NCBI GenBank assembly: GCA_964399035.1
Contig: CAYNPH010000048.1
Coordinates: 14,081 to 78,080, forward strand
Reading direction: 5' to 3'
Length of the DNA: 64,000 bases
Origin: WAOL01 sp964399035
Lineage (GTDB): Archaea > Thermoproteota > Thermoprotei_A > Sulfolobales > NBVN01
In this document: positions 24,724-32,613 of the stretch, in pieces
Position numbering within the stretch: the first letter of the stretch is position 1
How the letters are laid out: each line of letters opens with the position of its first letter
The notes under the pieces: generated by a model
Databases searched by the model: none
What the model saw: the letters and a program-made list of their open reading frames with translations, nothing else
What the model was told of the DNA's origin: nothing
Translations under genes and position numbers: made by a program

Positions 24724-25044
24724 GTGTTGAGTATGAAGGAAAAAAGCGCAATTGTTTCCCTAATCAAGCAGGCTGGGATCAGGACAGGCCCCCTCAAACT
24801 GACGAGGTACGAAAAGGCTCGGATAGTCGCTGCTAGAGCCTTACAACTTGATCTTGGGGCGATACCGTTAATCGACATCGCTAACTTACCAAAAGATCCT
24901 ATAGAAATAGCTAAGGAAGAACTAAGGAGAGGGGTTCTACCGATAACTTTAGTCCGTAGGAAACCAAGTGGGGAGGAGGAGCTGATACCTGTCACAAAGT
25001 TAATAGAGCTTGAAAGGAAGCTCTTTGGATTTATTGAACTTTAG
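24724..25044 (+). CDS. rpoK: DNA-directed RNA polymerase subunit K (Rpb6/omega homolog)
   Basis: This protein of 106 residues has the Rpb6 core LTRYEKARIVAARALQL, GAIPLIDI, DPIEIAKEELRRGVLPITLVR and RKPSG. It clamps the largest polymerase subunit during assembly. The N-terminal extension of about 24 residues is variable. The GTG at 24724 lies exactly 27 nt from the centre of the TATA-like CTTTATT (24694-24700), so a leaderless mRNA is likely; the ATG at 24733 is the alternative. Confidence 0.95.
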   Translation: MLSMKEKSAIVSLIKQAGIRTGPLKLTRYEKARIVAARALQLDLGAIPLIDIANLPKDPIEIAKEELRRGVLPITLVRRKPSGEEELIPVTKLIELERKLFGFIEL

Positions 25045-25143
25045 ATAAAATCGACGTATTTTCTAAAAATTGCACCACCAACGAATATCTAGTGCTTTAA
25101 CATCTGTATCCTGACGAAAAGGCGTAACGGGCAAAGCATACTC

Positions 25144-26337
25144 ATGTATAAGGTGGAGGTCTTGGAGAAGGGGAATGACGTATTTAAGAGATTGAGTGAT
25201 CTTGAGGCGAAGATCAGCGAGTCATTTGAGTTCACGGAATATGTTCGGGATCCGCGGGGGCGTTATGTTGAATACTTAGTAGATCCCAAACCAGGTGTGG
25301 ATGTGGAGGAGGGTTTTTCTAGGGTTTATGATGAGGCGGTTAGGCTAGGATATTACGTGATACTTACTAAGACGGGCTCAACGTTAGTGTTGCGTGCCCT
25401 CCTCAATCCTAGTGGGCTAAGGGAGCGCAGAAGGACGCTAGCTGTAACTTTATTTATTGCCACGGTGGTCTCCGTAAGTGTTACGGGATATATTCAGACA
25501 GTAGCATATAATGACATTGTGTATAGGCTTCATTCCCTAGGAGTGAATGTACCCCCGTTTAACCCTGTCATGGGCGCGCTTGTCTTCACAGCAGCCGTCC
25601 TTATTCCGATTCTAGCTCATGAGTTAGGCCATTTCCTTATCGCTAGGAGGACTTCGACACCAGCTACTTTTCCGTTGCCAATACCTGCGCCCATAATCTC
25701 GCCCTTAGGAACTTTTGGTGCGATAATACAAATGCGTCACTTGCCGAAGAGATTGAGAGACTTAGCATACCTAGGGATTGCCGGGCCACTTACTGGAGTG
25801 ATTCTAGCAATAGTGTTCTTTACAATCTCATACGTGACTTCGCCAGCGATTTCTCTAAGTTCAGCTAGCGTTGCGGTGAAGCATGGGCTCCTAGCACCTG
25901 TTCAGATCGTACCGCTCTCAACGCTTGCAGTGTCTTTCATGGTAGCGCATTTAACAGCCTCAGGCGAGAAGGTAATTATAATGAATCCTGCCGCATACGC
26001 AGCCTTCCTAATACTGCTCATACATTTCGCAAATCTGTTACCTATAGGTCAGCTAGACGGCGGACACGTTTTTAGGTCATTAACTAATGTGAAAGTGCAT
26101 AGAGCCTTCTCTTTAATATCCACGTTATTGCTTGTCCTTGCGTCTTTCATAGTGTACCAGCTTAGCTGGCTCGGTTTTTTTGCAATCCTAGCGTTCATGC
26201 TCACGGGGCTAAGACCTCATTATGGATCAGCGAACATGTTATCGAAATTGAAGAGACGTGATAAATTCTTAGTAGGTCTTACATATGTCGTGCTCTTGGC
26301 GCTAACCACCCCCATCCCTGTTCCAGCCTCTCTTTAA
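25144..26337 (+). CDS. Site-2 protease (M50) family intramembrane metalloprotease
   Basis: This 397-residue protein has a cytoplasmic N-terminal domain of about 100 residues, then several membrane spans. The zinc motif HELGHF has His 159, Glu 160 and His 163. The third ligand is the Asp of LLPIGQLDGGHVF in a later span. Family members cut transmembrane substrates within the bilayer, often anti-sigma or regulatory proteins; the substrate here is unknown. It is followed by the topoisomerase gene 11 nt downstream, so the two are probably cotranscribed. Confidence 0.9.
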   Translation: MYKVEVLEKGNDVFKRLSDLEAKISESFEFTEYVRDPRGRYVEYLVDPKPGVDVEEGFSRVYDEAVRLGYYVILTKTGSTLVLRALLNPSGLRERRRTLAVTLFIATVVSVSVTGYIQTVAYNDIVYRLHSLGVNVPPFNPVMGALVFTAAVLIPILAHELGHFLIARRTSTPATFPLPIPAPIISPLGTFGAIIQMRHLPKRLRDLAYLGIAGPLTGVILAIVFFTISYVTSPAISLSSASVAVKHGLLAPVQIVPLSTLAVSFMVAHLTASGEKVIIMNPAAYAAFLILLIHFANLLPIGQLDGGHVFRSLTNVKVHRAFSLISTLLLVLASFIVYQLSWLGFFAILAFMLTGLRPHYGSANMLSKLKRRDKFLVGLTYVVLLALTTPIPVPASL

Positions 26338-26348
26338 GGCTGATTATT

Positions 26349-28394
26349 ATGCCCAACCTCAAACTTAAGCCGGGTTACACATTAGTGATCGCAGAAAAAC
26401 CTAGGGCAGCATCTAAGATAGCTACAGCCTTAGGACTCAGGAAGAAAGCAACGTTATCAGGCGTTCCGTTCTGGTATGGCTATTTTCAGGGAAGGTACTA
26501 CGTGGTAGCATCATCAGCTGGCCATCTTTTCTCATTGAAGCCTGAGGGACGCGGATACCCTGTATTCGAGTATCGGTGGGTGCCAAGGTGGGAGGCAGAG
26601 AGAGGATCGTCATTTCTAAAGAAGTTCTACTCAGCACTTTCAAGGCTTTTCAAGAACGCCCGTGATTACGTTAATGCGTGCGACTATGATATAGAGGGCT
26701 CGGTGATAGGTTACCTAATAATTAAGCACTTCGGAAACACAACACATGCAAAGAGGGCGAAGTTCTCCTCCTTAACTAGGGAGGAGTTACTGACTGCATT
26801 TAGGAATCTCTCGTCACTAGATATTGACATGGTGGAAGCCGGGCTCTGTCGCCATGAGCTTGACTGGCTATGGGGAATAAACGTCAGCAGAGCACTTATG
26901 GACTTCTACAGGGCTATCTCAGGAAGATTCCTCATACTTAGTGCAGGAAGAGTTCAAACACCAACGCTGGTCGAGGTCCTCAACAGGTACGTGGAGAGGG
27001 AGACATTCGTGCCTGACATATCATTTAGCGTTTCAGTAACCGTAAAGATTAATGGTAAGAAGTACAAGCTAGAGAACCTTTTCCCAAGCCCCGTAACTAA
27101 AGCGAAAGCTAAGGAAATAGCTCTTAAGGTAAAGAACGCGAAACGCTTGAAAGTACAGAAAGTGGAAAAAACAGTAAGGAAATTAAACCCTCCCCCGCCC
27201 TTCAACCTTCCCGACCTACAGATGGAGGCATCGAGGGTCTTCGGGATATCCCCTGCGGAAACATTGAGGATTGCTGAGAACCTGTACTTGGAATCCTTAA
27301 TAAGTTACCCAAGGACCAATTCACAGAAACTTCCTCCAACACTAGATAACAGACGCATAATAAGGTCGCTGAGCAGGTTGCGAGGCTTGTCAGCATTCTG
27401 CGAGAAAATCCTGGCTAAAGATAAGTTAAAGCCTGTGCAAGGGAAGAGGGAGGATCCAGCTCATCCAGCAATATACCCTACAGGTTACCTACCCAGGAAG
27501 AAACTGAGAATTAAGGAGTGGAACATCTACGAAATGATCGTAAGGAGGTACCTTGCTACATTCTATGATGTTGCCGAGGTCGCATCGATCCGTTACGTGT
27601 TTTCAGCCGAGTCGCTGGGCAACATGTCATTTGCCTTAACAGGGCAGAGAATAGTTAGGCCGGGATGGTTAAGCGTCTACAAGTACGTGAACGTAAAGGA
27701 ATCCAGCGTCCCTGAATTAAAGGAAGGCGACCATGTCGAGGTGGAACGCGTAAGCGTCGTTCGGACATACTCAAAACCTCCTAGGCTATACACGAAGGCA
27801 TCACTATTGAGATGGATGGAGTCCGTGGGCATAGGGACGGAGGCTACGAGGGCTGAAATAATAGAGACCCTCTTTCAGAGGGGTTACCTGAAAACAACTA
27901 GTGCTGGAATAGTAGTTACGGAGCTAGGGATTAAGGTTGCCTTTATGTTACTTAAGTTATTCAAGGAATTGACGGAGGTTAACTTAACACGTGATTTTGA
28001 AGAGAAAATAGAGCGTGTCAGGAAAGGTGAGATAAGTAGGCAGAGAGTCGTGGACGATGCTAAGGAATTCCTGAAGCCTAGATTACTTAAAGTCAAAGAG
28101 ATGATAGCTTCGAATGATATGAGCGAGTTGAGGAAGCTTGCGGAAGAAGGGTATGATGTTAAATGTGTTGTCTGTGGGAAATATGGGCGTTACGTTGTGG
28201 GGGATATTTCCCTGTGTGAGCTTCATTGGCGTGCGTACAGAAATTTAATGATGAAATACAGGATTTGGCGCGAGCGGGCTGGTTCAGATTTTAACGAGTA
28301 TATAGCGTCGTTGAAGAAGCTTTCGTCCGTAGGCAGATTTTGTAAGGATGTAATAAAGTTACTTTCCGAGGATAGATTTAAGTCCCAAGGTTAG
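26349..28394 (+). CDS. topA: Type IA DNA topoisomerase (archaeal topoisomerase III)
   Basis: This 681-residue topoisomerase relaxes negative supercoils and decatenates single-strand links. Toprim begins LVIAEKPRAASKIATALG, with CDYDIEGSVIGYL as the acidic metal motif in its crenarchaeal form. The catalytic tyrosine is residue 320 in SYPRTNS. GIGTEATRAEIIETL is the helix-hairpin signature. A C-terminal zinc-like element CVVCGKYG...LCELHW (about 620-640) may bind DNA. Together with reverse gyrase the window has two type IA enzymes. Its 3' end overlaps the signal peptidase gene by 36 nt, convergent. Confidence 0.94.
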   Translation: MPNLKLKPGYTLVIAEKPRAASKIATALGLRKKATLSGVPFWYGYFQGRYYVVASSAGHLFSLKPEGRGYPVFEYRWVPRWEAERGSSFLKKFYSALSRLFKNARDYVNACDYDIEGSVIGYLIIKHFGNTTHAKRAKFSSLTREELLTAFRNLSSLDIDMVEAGLCRHELDWLWGINVSRALMDFYRAISGRFLILSAGRVQTPTLVEVLNRYVERETFVPDISFSVSVTVKINGKKYKLENLFPSPVTKAKAKEIALKVKNAKRLKVQKVEKTVRKLNPPPPFNLPDLQMEASRVFGISPAETLRIAENLYLESLISYPRTNSQKLPPTLDNRRIIRSLSRLRGLSAFCEKILAKDKLKPVQGKREDPAHPAIYPTGYLPRKKLRIKEWNIYEMIVRRYLATFYDVAEVASIRYVFSAESLGNMSFALTGQRIVRPGWLSVYKYVNVKESSVPELKEGDHVEVERVSVVRTYSKPPRLYTKASLLRWMESVGIGTEATRAEIIETLFQRGYLKTTSAGIVVTELGIKVAFMLLKLFKELTEVNLTRDFEEKIERVRKGEISRQRVVDDAKEFLKPRLLKVKEMIASNDMSELRKLAEEGYDVKCVVCGKYGRYVVGDISLCELHWRAYRNLMMKYRIWRERAGSDFNEYIASLKKLSSVGRFCKDVIKLLSEDRFKSQG

Positions 28395-28784
28395 GTAACC
28401 CAGCACAGGCACTTTAAATACGTCCCCTCCAATACCTGCGACCTTACCGAGTATCCAGCTGTATGGTATGTCCCCGTCAGGCAATGGGTTATTGTCGCCT
28501 TTTATGAAATACATATATTCATTACCTACTTTATCTATCTTCAGTACTCTGTGTATGACTAACTCCCCACCAGGTCGTTTGTATACCACAACGTCACCAA
28601 CATGGATGTCACTTGGCGATACCTTAACGACCAGTACTAAGTCGCCAGTTTGAAGTAGTGGTTCCATGGATTTACCTTCAACTACAGCAAACATTATGCT
28701 TCCAGTCAAGTTAAGGATAAGCATAACGAATATTAACGTAGCCACTATTATCTCGGCAATTAAACCTAAGTTCTTAGGTCTCAT
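28359..28784 (-). CDS. Signal peptidase I, archaeal/ER type
   Basis: This 141-residue Sec11-like enzyme has an N-terminal transmembrane anchor (residues about 8-30). The catalytic Ser is in VEGKSMEPLLQTGDLV, the His replacing bacterial Lys is in VIHRVLKI, and the Asp lies in the KGDNNPLPDGD region. It cleaves Sec and Tat signal peptides on the outer membrane face. It is cotranscribed with the zinc-ribbon gene just upstream, whose stop touches its start (28784). Convergent with topA. Confidence 0.93.
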   Translation of the reverse strand: MRPKNLGLIAEIIVATLIFVMLILNLTGSIMFAVVEGKSMEPLLQTGDLVLVVKVSPSDIHVGDVVVYKRPGGELVIHRVLKIDKVGNEYMYFIKGDNNPLPDGDIPYSWILGKVAGIGGDVFKVPVLGYLTLGLKSILGK

Positions 28785-29089
28785 TACATTCGCTCCTCTT
28801 CATATATGTCAGAGAGATCAACCTCAATTACGGTTCCGCCAGTCCTTTCCTCAGTTTTCTCTTTTTTTCGTCTCTTACGTCTAGTCTTGCCCTTAACTAC
28901 TTCAACCTCGCCTTCAGGTCCTACCTTTAGTGTCGAGACCTTTCCACGCCATGAATAGCCACACTTAGGACATCTAAAAGAACCCATAACAGTGATTGTT
29001 ATCCTTCCTTCAGCATCAGGTAATGGCGCTACGAGTTGCCATGTTCGCTCGGGTTGCACGTCTGTTCCGCAGCTGGGGCACTTGACCAC
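28784..29089 (-). CDS. Zinc-ribbon protein with a Cren7-like core
   Basis: The 101-residue protein has a four-cysteine ribbon (CPSC at 4-7, CPKCG at 39-43). Around the second half lies RTWQLVAPLPDAEGRITITVMGSF, which resembles the W-x-L-x-P...G beta-barrel of Cren7 chromatin protein. A basic stretch (KTRRKRRKKEK) and an acidic tail follow. A chromatin- or nucleic-acid-associated role is plausible; I am unsure whether it is a true Cren7 ortholog or a separate zinc-ribbon family. One-nt overlap with signal peptidase downstream indicates cotranscription. Confidence 0.7.
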   Translation of the reverse strand: MVKCPSCGTDVQPERTWQLVAPLPDAEGRITITVMGSFRCPKCGYSWRGKVSTLKVGPEGEVEVVKGKTRRKRRKKEKTEERTGGTVIEVDLSDIYEEERM

Positions 29090-29162
29090 GATATCACCAC
29101 TACATTTTCTTGACTGAGTTTTTAGAGTTTCCGCGTTATGCGGGGGTAACTTTAGGTTGTGT

Positions 29163-29215
29163 GGTCAGAACCCAGCCTCTAATCATCACTCATCGCTTTT
29201 AACCTTCATCATTCC
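29163..29215 (-). ncRNA. C/D-box guide RNA (E)
   Basis: Minus-strand order: C box ATGATGA (29212-29206), 9-nt guide, degenerate D' GCGA (29196-29193), 3-nt spacer, C' GTGATGA (29189-29183), 14-nt guide, D box CTGA (29168-29165). GG before and CC after pair across one unpaired A. A TATA-like GGTTTTTA (29248-29241) is 27 nt upstream of the predicted start. The D guide ends GGCUGGGUU, which can pair nine bases (one wobble) with the conserved 23S rRNA segment AACCCAGCU, recalled from memory. Confidence 0.6.
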
Positions 29216-29246
29216 TTTCTGGTAGTAGGGGATGGTAGGGTAAAAA

Positions 29247-29267
29247 CCTTACGTCTTTTAAGTAAGG
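29247..29267 (+). promoter_or_regulatory. Inverted repeat enclosing the TATA-like box of the 79-aa gene
   Basis: CCTTAC (29247-29252) and GTAAGG (29262-29267) flank GTCTTTTAA. The TATA-like CTTTTAA inside is about 27 nt before 29286 and the gene starts at 29298. A bound regulator here would occlude TBP. No protein is known to bind it. Confidence 0.35.
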
Positions 29268-29297
29268 CGGGCTGGAAGCCTTAAGAGTGGTGGTGAT

Positions 29298-29537
29298 ATG
29301 GGCATAGAGGTGCTTCAAAACTTGTGGTCCTCAATAGCCTCTGCTAACGTAAATGGTGTGGCTCAGTGGCTTGCAGTGATAGGTTTCGCGTTGATAATAA
29401 TTGTTGCAGTGGGGTATGGGGTAGCAGGGTCTGTTAAATTAATTAAGATGATCTCATCAATGAGAATAAAGGAATTCTCATTATTGCTGCTGGCGTTGGG
29501 TTTCGCTTTGATAGGAATAGCCGTGGTTTTACCTTAA
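29298..29537 (+). CDS. Small membrane protein, 79 aa, unknown
   Basis: Not recognised. Two hydrophobic spans (about 24-46 and 59-78) are joined by the basic loop KLIKMISSMRIKEF, predicting a hairpin with the loop in the cytoplasm. GTGGTGGTGAT before the ATG serves as ribosome binding site. Convergent with enolase with a 9-nt overlap. A TATA-like box inside a short inverted repeat lies upstream, suggesting regulated expression. Confidence 0.65.
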   Translation: MGIEVLQNLWSSIASANVNGVAQWLAVIGFALIIIVAVGYGVAGSVKLIKMISSMRIKEFSLLLLALGFALIGIAVVLP

Positions 29538-30809
29538 AAACACTTTTTTACCTGCGAAGACAGCCTCGCCGCCTAGATAGTCCTCGATCCTAAGGAGTTC
29601 ATTATATTTTGCGGTTCTCTCTCCGCGTGCTGGCGCACCTGTCTTTATTAGACCTGTCTCATACGCGACCACTATGTGTGCTATTGTAGTATCTTCGCTC
29701 TCCCCTGATCTGTGACTTATCACGGCCTTACCTCCGGAACTCAGTAGGTACCTTATGGTGTCTTCGGCCTCAGTGAACGTACCTACCTGGTTAACTTTTA
29801 TTATTGCACCGTCGATGTACCCGCCAGCGAAGTACTTCTCGGCAAGATCCTTACGCGTCACTATGATGTCGTCTCCTATGATAATCACCTTCCCAGCAAG
29901 CTTCGTTCTTAACTCCTTGAACGGTTCGGGATCATCCTCAGCAAACGGATCCTCTAAGAGTACTAGTGGGTACTCGTCAACCAACGCAACATAATAATCG
30001 ATTAACTCAGTATTGCTTAGCTTCTTCCCATCTATTTCGTATGTTTGATCACCTCTGTAGAAGTGCGATGCCGCGGCATCCATGGCTAACAGTACTTCAT
30101 TACCGGGAATGTATCCAGCCCTCCTAATTGCTTCTGAGAGCGCGTTCAGTGCGTCCCTAGTAAGCTCTAGCGGGGGTGCGAATCCGCCCTCATCTCCGAC
30201 GTTAATTGCGGAGGGACCGTACCTCTCCTTTAGATACGTTTTTAGTGACTTATAGACCTCAACGGCTATGCGTATAGCGTCGCTAAACGTATCCGCACCG
30301 GCCGGGACTATCATGAACTCCTGGATACTTAATTTATTGCCTGCATGGGCACCCCCATTAATAACGTTCATTAGAGGTACAGGCAGGGTTCTAGCCCTTC
30401 TTCCTCCTAGGAACTCGAAGAGCGGTATTCCAGCAGTATCGGCGGCCGCCTTTATGACCGCTAATGACGTTGCCACACATGCGTTGCCTCCAAGCCTCGA
30501 TTTATTGGGCGTCCCGTCAACCTCAATTATCTTGCGGTCAACCTCCCTAAAGTCAGAGGAATCCATTCCGAGGATCGCTGGTGCTATATACTTATTGATG
30601 GATTCAACGGCCTTAGAGACACCCATCCCTCCATAAGCTTTCCCACCGTCTCGTAGATCCACGGCCTCAAGCTTACCTTTAGAAGCGCCAGCTGGTGCTA
30701 TAGCCCTACCGTAACCTCCTCCCTCCGTAATCACGAGGGCCTCCACGGTGGGGTTGCCGCGGGAGTCAAGTACTTGTAGCCCTTTCACGTGCACGATGTC
30801 ATACTCCAT
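29529..30809 (-). CDS. eno: Enolase
   Basis: This 426-residue enolase interconverts 2-phosphoglycerate and phosphoenolpyruvate. Motifs are VLDSRGNPTVEA at the start, GGAHAGNKLSIQEFMIVP, NVGDEGGFAPP, the metal-binding EDPFAEDD and the catalytic Lys/Ser region ISHRSGESEDTTIAH. Length is standard for archaea. Monocistronic with a TATA-like CAGTATAATG around 30862 on the minus strand. Confidence 0.97.
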   Translation of the reverse strand: MEYDIVHVKGLQVLDSRGNPTVEALVITEGGGYGRAIAPAGASKGKLEAVDLRDGGKAYGGMGVSKAVESINKYIAPAILGMDSSDFREVDRKIIEVDGTPNKSRLGGNACVATSLAVIKAAADTAGIPLFEFLGGRRARTLPVPLMNVINGGAHAGNKLSIQEFMIVPAGADTFSDAIRIAVEVYKSLKTYLKERYGPSAINVGDEGGFAPPLELTRDALNALSEAIRRAGYIPGNEVLLAMDAAASHFYRGDQTYEIDGKKLSNTELIDYYVALVDEYPLVLLEDPFAEDDPEPFKELRTKLAGKVIIIGDDIIVTRKDLAEKYFAGGYIDGAIIKVNQVGTFTEAEDTIRYLLSSGGKAVISHRSGESEDTTIAHIVVAYETGLIKTGAPARGERTAKYNELLRIEDYLGGEAVFAGKKVFLR

Positions 30810-30920
30810 TTACTTTCACCGTTGTTTAGGTGTTGGCTTAGTTATTAATTCTGCTTCATTATACTGCTTCAAGCTTCTGCTCTCGACTGGTAAGGGATTA
30901 CGTCTTGTTGAGTTGTAGGC

Positions 30921-30928
30921 TTTTTAAG
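30921..30928 (+). promoter_or_regulatory. TATA box of the cdvABC cluster
   Basis: TTTTTAAG is centred about 42 nt before the cdvA ATG and predicts a start near 30951, leaving a 15-nt leader with a GGTG ribosome binding element. Gaps downstream are short (44 nt and 25 nt), so cdvA, cdvB and cdvC may share this promoter. In Sulfolobus cdvA is known to be transcribed apart from cdvBC, so a second promoter cannot be excluded. Confidence 0.5.
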
Positions 30929-30966
30929 CATAACATAGACTGAGACCTTAAACGTGGTGTGGAGTA

Positions 30967-31674
30967 ATGGTCGTCACTATTGATCAGATTGAAAAGTTCA
31001 TGGGTCAAAACGTAAAAGATGAGTACGGCAGGATTATGGGTAAGATTCTCACGGCATTTACTGATGTGTCAGGCAATGTTGAATCCATTGAGATTGCCTT
31101 AAATGATTTCAGCTTGGAGAGGATAAGCTCTGACAGGATTAAGCTTACTCCTGACGGAGTTATAGTTCTAGCTGAGTGGAAAGTTAAGGCAATAACCACG
31201 GAGAACAAGCTTGATAGAGTGAGGAAGAGGATACGGGCTGTTGAGGAACTTTACAGGAAGGGAAGCATACCTGGCCACGCTTACGAGGAAATAAAGACGA
31301 AGCTAGAGGCTCAGTTCAAGAGCGTTAAGGATGAGGTTCGGAAGGTAAAGGATCTACTTAGGAAGAGAGCTAACGACCTAGAGGACCAGATAATCAGGCT
31401 GGAGAAGGACATATCGAACTTAATGGTACTCTACATGAGCAATGAAGTGAGTGAATCCGCATACAAGGCAGCCATAGACTACCTGAGGGACGCGAAAGCC
31501 CGGAACGCAGAGGAGAAGAAAGACGTTGAGAAGCACTTGGATCTAATAACAAAGCTTGAGTCAGAGGCAACCAGTGCGCACAGGCCTGCGCCAATCCACA
31601 CGCCCGTTAAGGAGTCCAGCGAGCCTGAGGTTCAGCATGAGGGACCGATACAGGTCCAGATAATCGAGGCATAA
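30967..31674 (+). CDS. cdvA: Cell division protein CdvA
   Basis: This 235-residue protein has an N-terminal PRC-barrel-like domain (1-70; GQNVKDEYGRIMGKILTAF) and a long coiled coil (about 75-195; KLDRVRKRIRAVEELYRKG and ANDLEDQIIRLEKDIS). A flexible C-terminal tail ends PIQVQIIEA. CdvA binds membrane and DNA at mid-cell and recruits CdvB through its C-terminal tail. It heads the cdvA-cdvB-cdvC cluster, so the organism divides by the ESCRT-like route rather than FtsZ, at least in part. Confidence 0.93.
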   Translation: MVVTIDQIEKFMGQNVKDEYGRIMGKILTAFTDVSGNVESIEIALNDFSLERISSDRIKLTPDGVIVLAEWKVKAITTENKLDRVRKRIRAVEELYRKGSIPGHAYEEIKTKLEAQFKSVKDEVRKVKDLLRKRANDLEDQIIRLEKDISNLMVLYMSNEVSESAYKAAIDYLRDAKARNAEEKKDVEKHLDLITKLESEATSAHRPAPIHTPVKESSEPEVQHEGPIQVQIIEA

Positions 31675-31718
31675 ACAAACCACTAACAAAACCCAACAGG
31701 TGAGGGGAGGGTTGGAAG

Positions 31719-32588
31719 GTGAGTTTTACAATAGGTGAGAAAGGGGGCGGGCTGAGGAGGCTGCTCTTCCTTATTAGATGGGGAGCTAAGAGTAAGGGTG
31801 ATGCCAGAAGCAAGAGGAACGTGATAGCGGGGCTTATCTCGAGCATCGAAATAGTAAAGACGGACCTGGAGGAGAGCATAACTAGGCTCAAGAAGAGACA
31901 CGGTCACCTAGTGAAACAGGCAATATCGTCTATGTTAAGGAAGGAGAACGATAGGGCTCTCATATACGCTAACGAAGCAATACAGGTCCGACGCGTAGTA
32001 AAGAAACTCCTTGTAGCTGAGAAGGTACTAGAGCAGGTTAAGCTAAGGCTGGAGACTATAGAGAACATAAGTAACTTACCTGGGTCGATGGTTGAGGCAG
32101 TTAATCTGCTCATGGCTGCTAAGGACTATGTGCAGGGAGTCATGCCAAGCATGGCGTACAGCTTAGAGAACCTAATTTCCAAAGCAAGAACTGTGGTAGC
32201 TGAAACCACGGACGCCGTCGATATAAACGCTGAGGCAGCCATAGAGTACACTCCTGAGGCAAAGAAACTTCTAGAGGACATCGAGAGGATAGCGGAGGAG
32301 ACCGTAAAGAATCAATTACCCGAAATCCCGTTAGGACTCATGACCCCAGGACAGAGTAAGGGTCTAGAAGTGCGAATTAAAGAGAACGCAATGAAGGTGA
32401 GTGCCGCACCAAAGATAAGCGTCAGGAAGCCAAGGCCTGACGAGATAGACAGGGCAGTACTGGAGTATATACTCACACACGGGGGCTTCGTCGATATTGG
32501 CGACCTAGCGACTAAATTAGGGGTTGGGAAGCAGGACATAATGTCATCTCTCCACAGGCTAAAGGAACAGAATAAGATAACGTTCTAA
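31719..32588 (+). CDS. cdvB: Cell division protein CdvB (ESCRT-III homolog)
   Basis: The 289-residue protein has an N-terminal basic helical ESCRT-III core (about 20-180; KTDLEESITRLKKRHGHLVK). A proline-rich MIM2-like element LPEIPLGLM (about 202-210) binds the MIT domain of CdvC. The C-terminal winged helix (about 245-289; ILTHGGFVDIGDLATKLGV) binds CdvA. That third module identifies the main CdvB rather than the shorter paralogs B1-B3. It polymerises at the neck of dividing cells. Confidence 0.94.
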   Translation: MSFTIGEKGGGLRRLLFLIRWGAKSKGDARSKRNVIAGLISSIEIVKTDLEESITRLKKRHGHLVKQAISSMLRKENDRALIYANEAIQVRRVVKKLLVAEKVLEQVKLRLETIENISNLPGSMVEAVNLLMAAKDYVQGVMPSMAYSLENLISKARTVVAETTDAVDINAEAAIEYTPEAKKLLEDIERIAEETVKNQLPEIPLGLMTPGQSKGLEVRIKENAMKVSAAPKISVRKPRPDEIDRAVLEYILTHGGFVDIGDLATKLGVGKQDIMSSLHRLKEQNKITF

Positions 32589-32613
32589 ACGGCGGGCCTA
32601 AAGGGTGGGGGCA

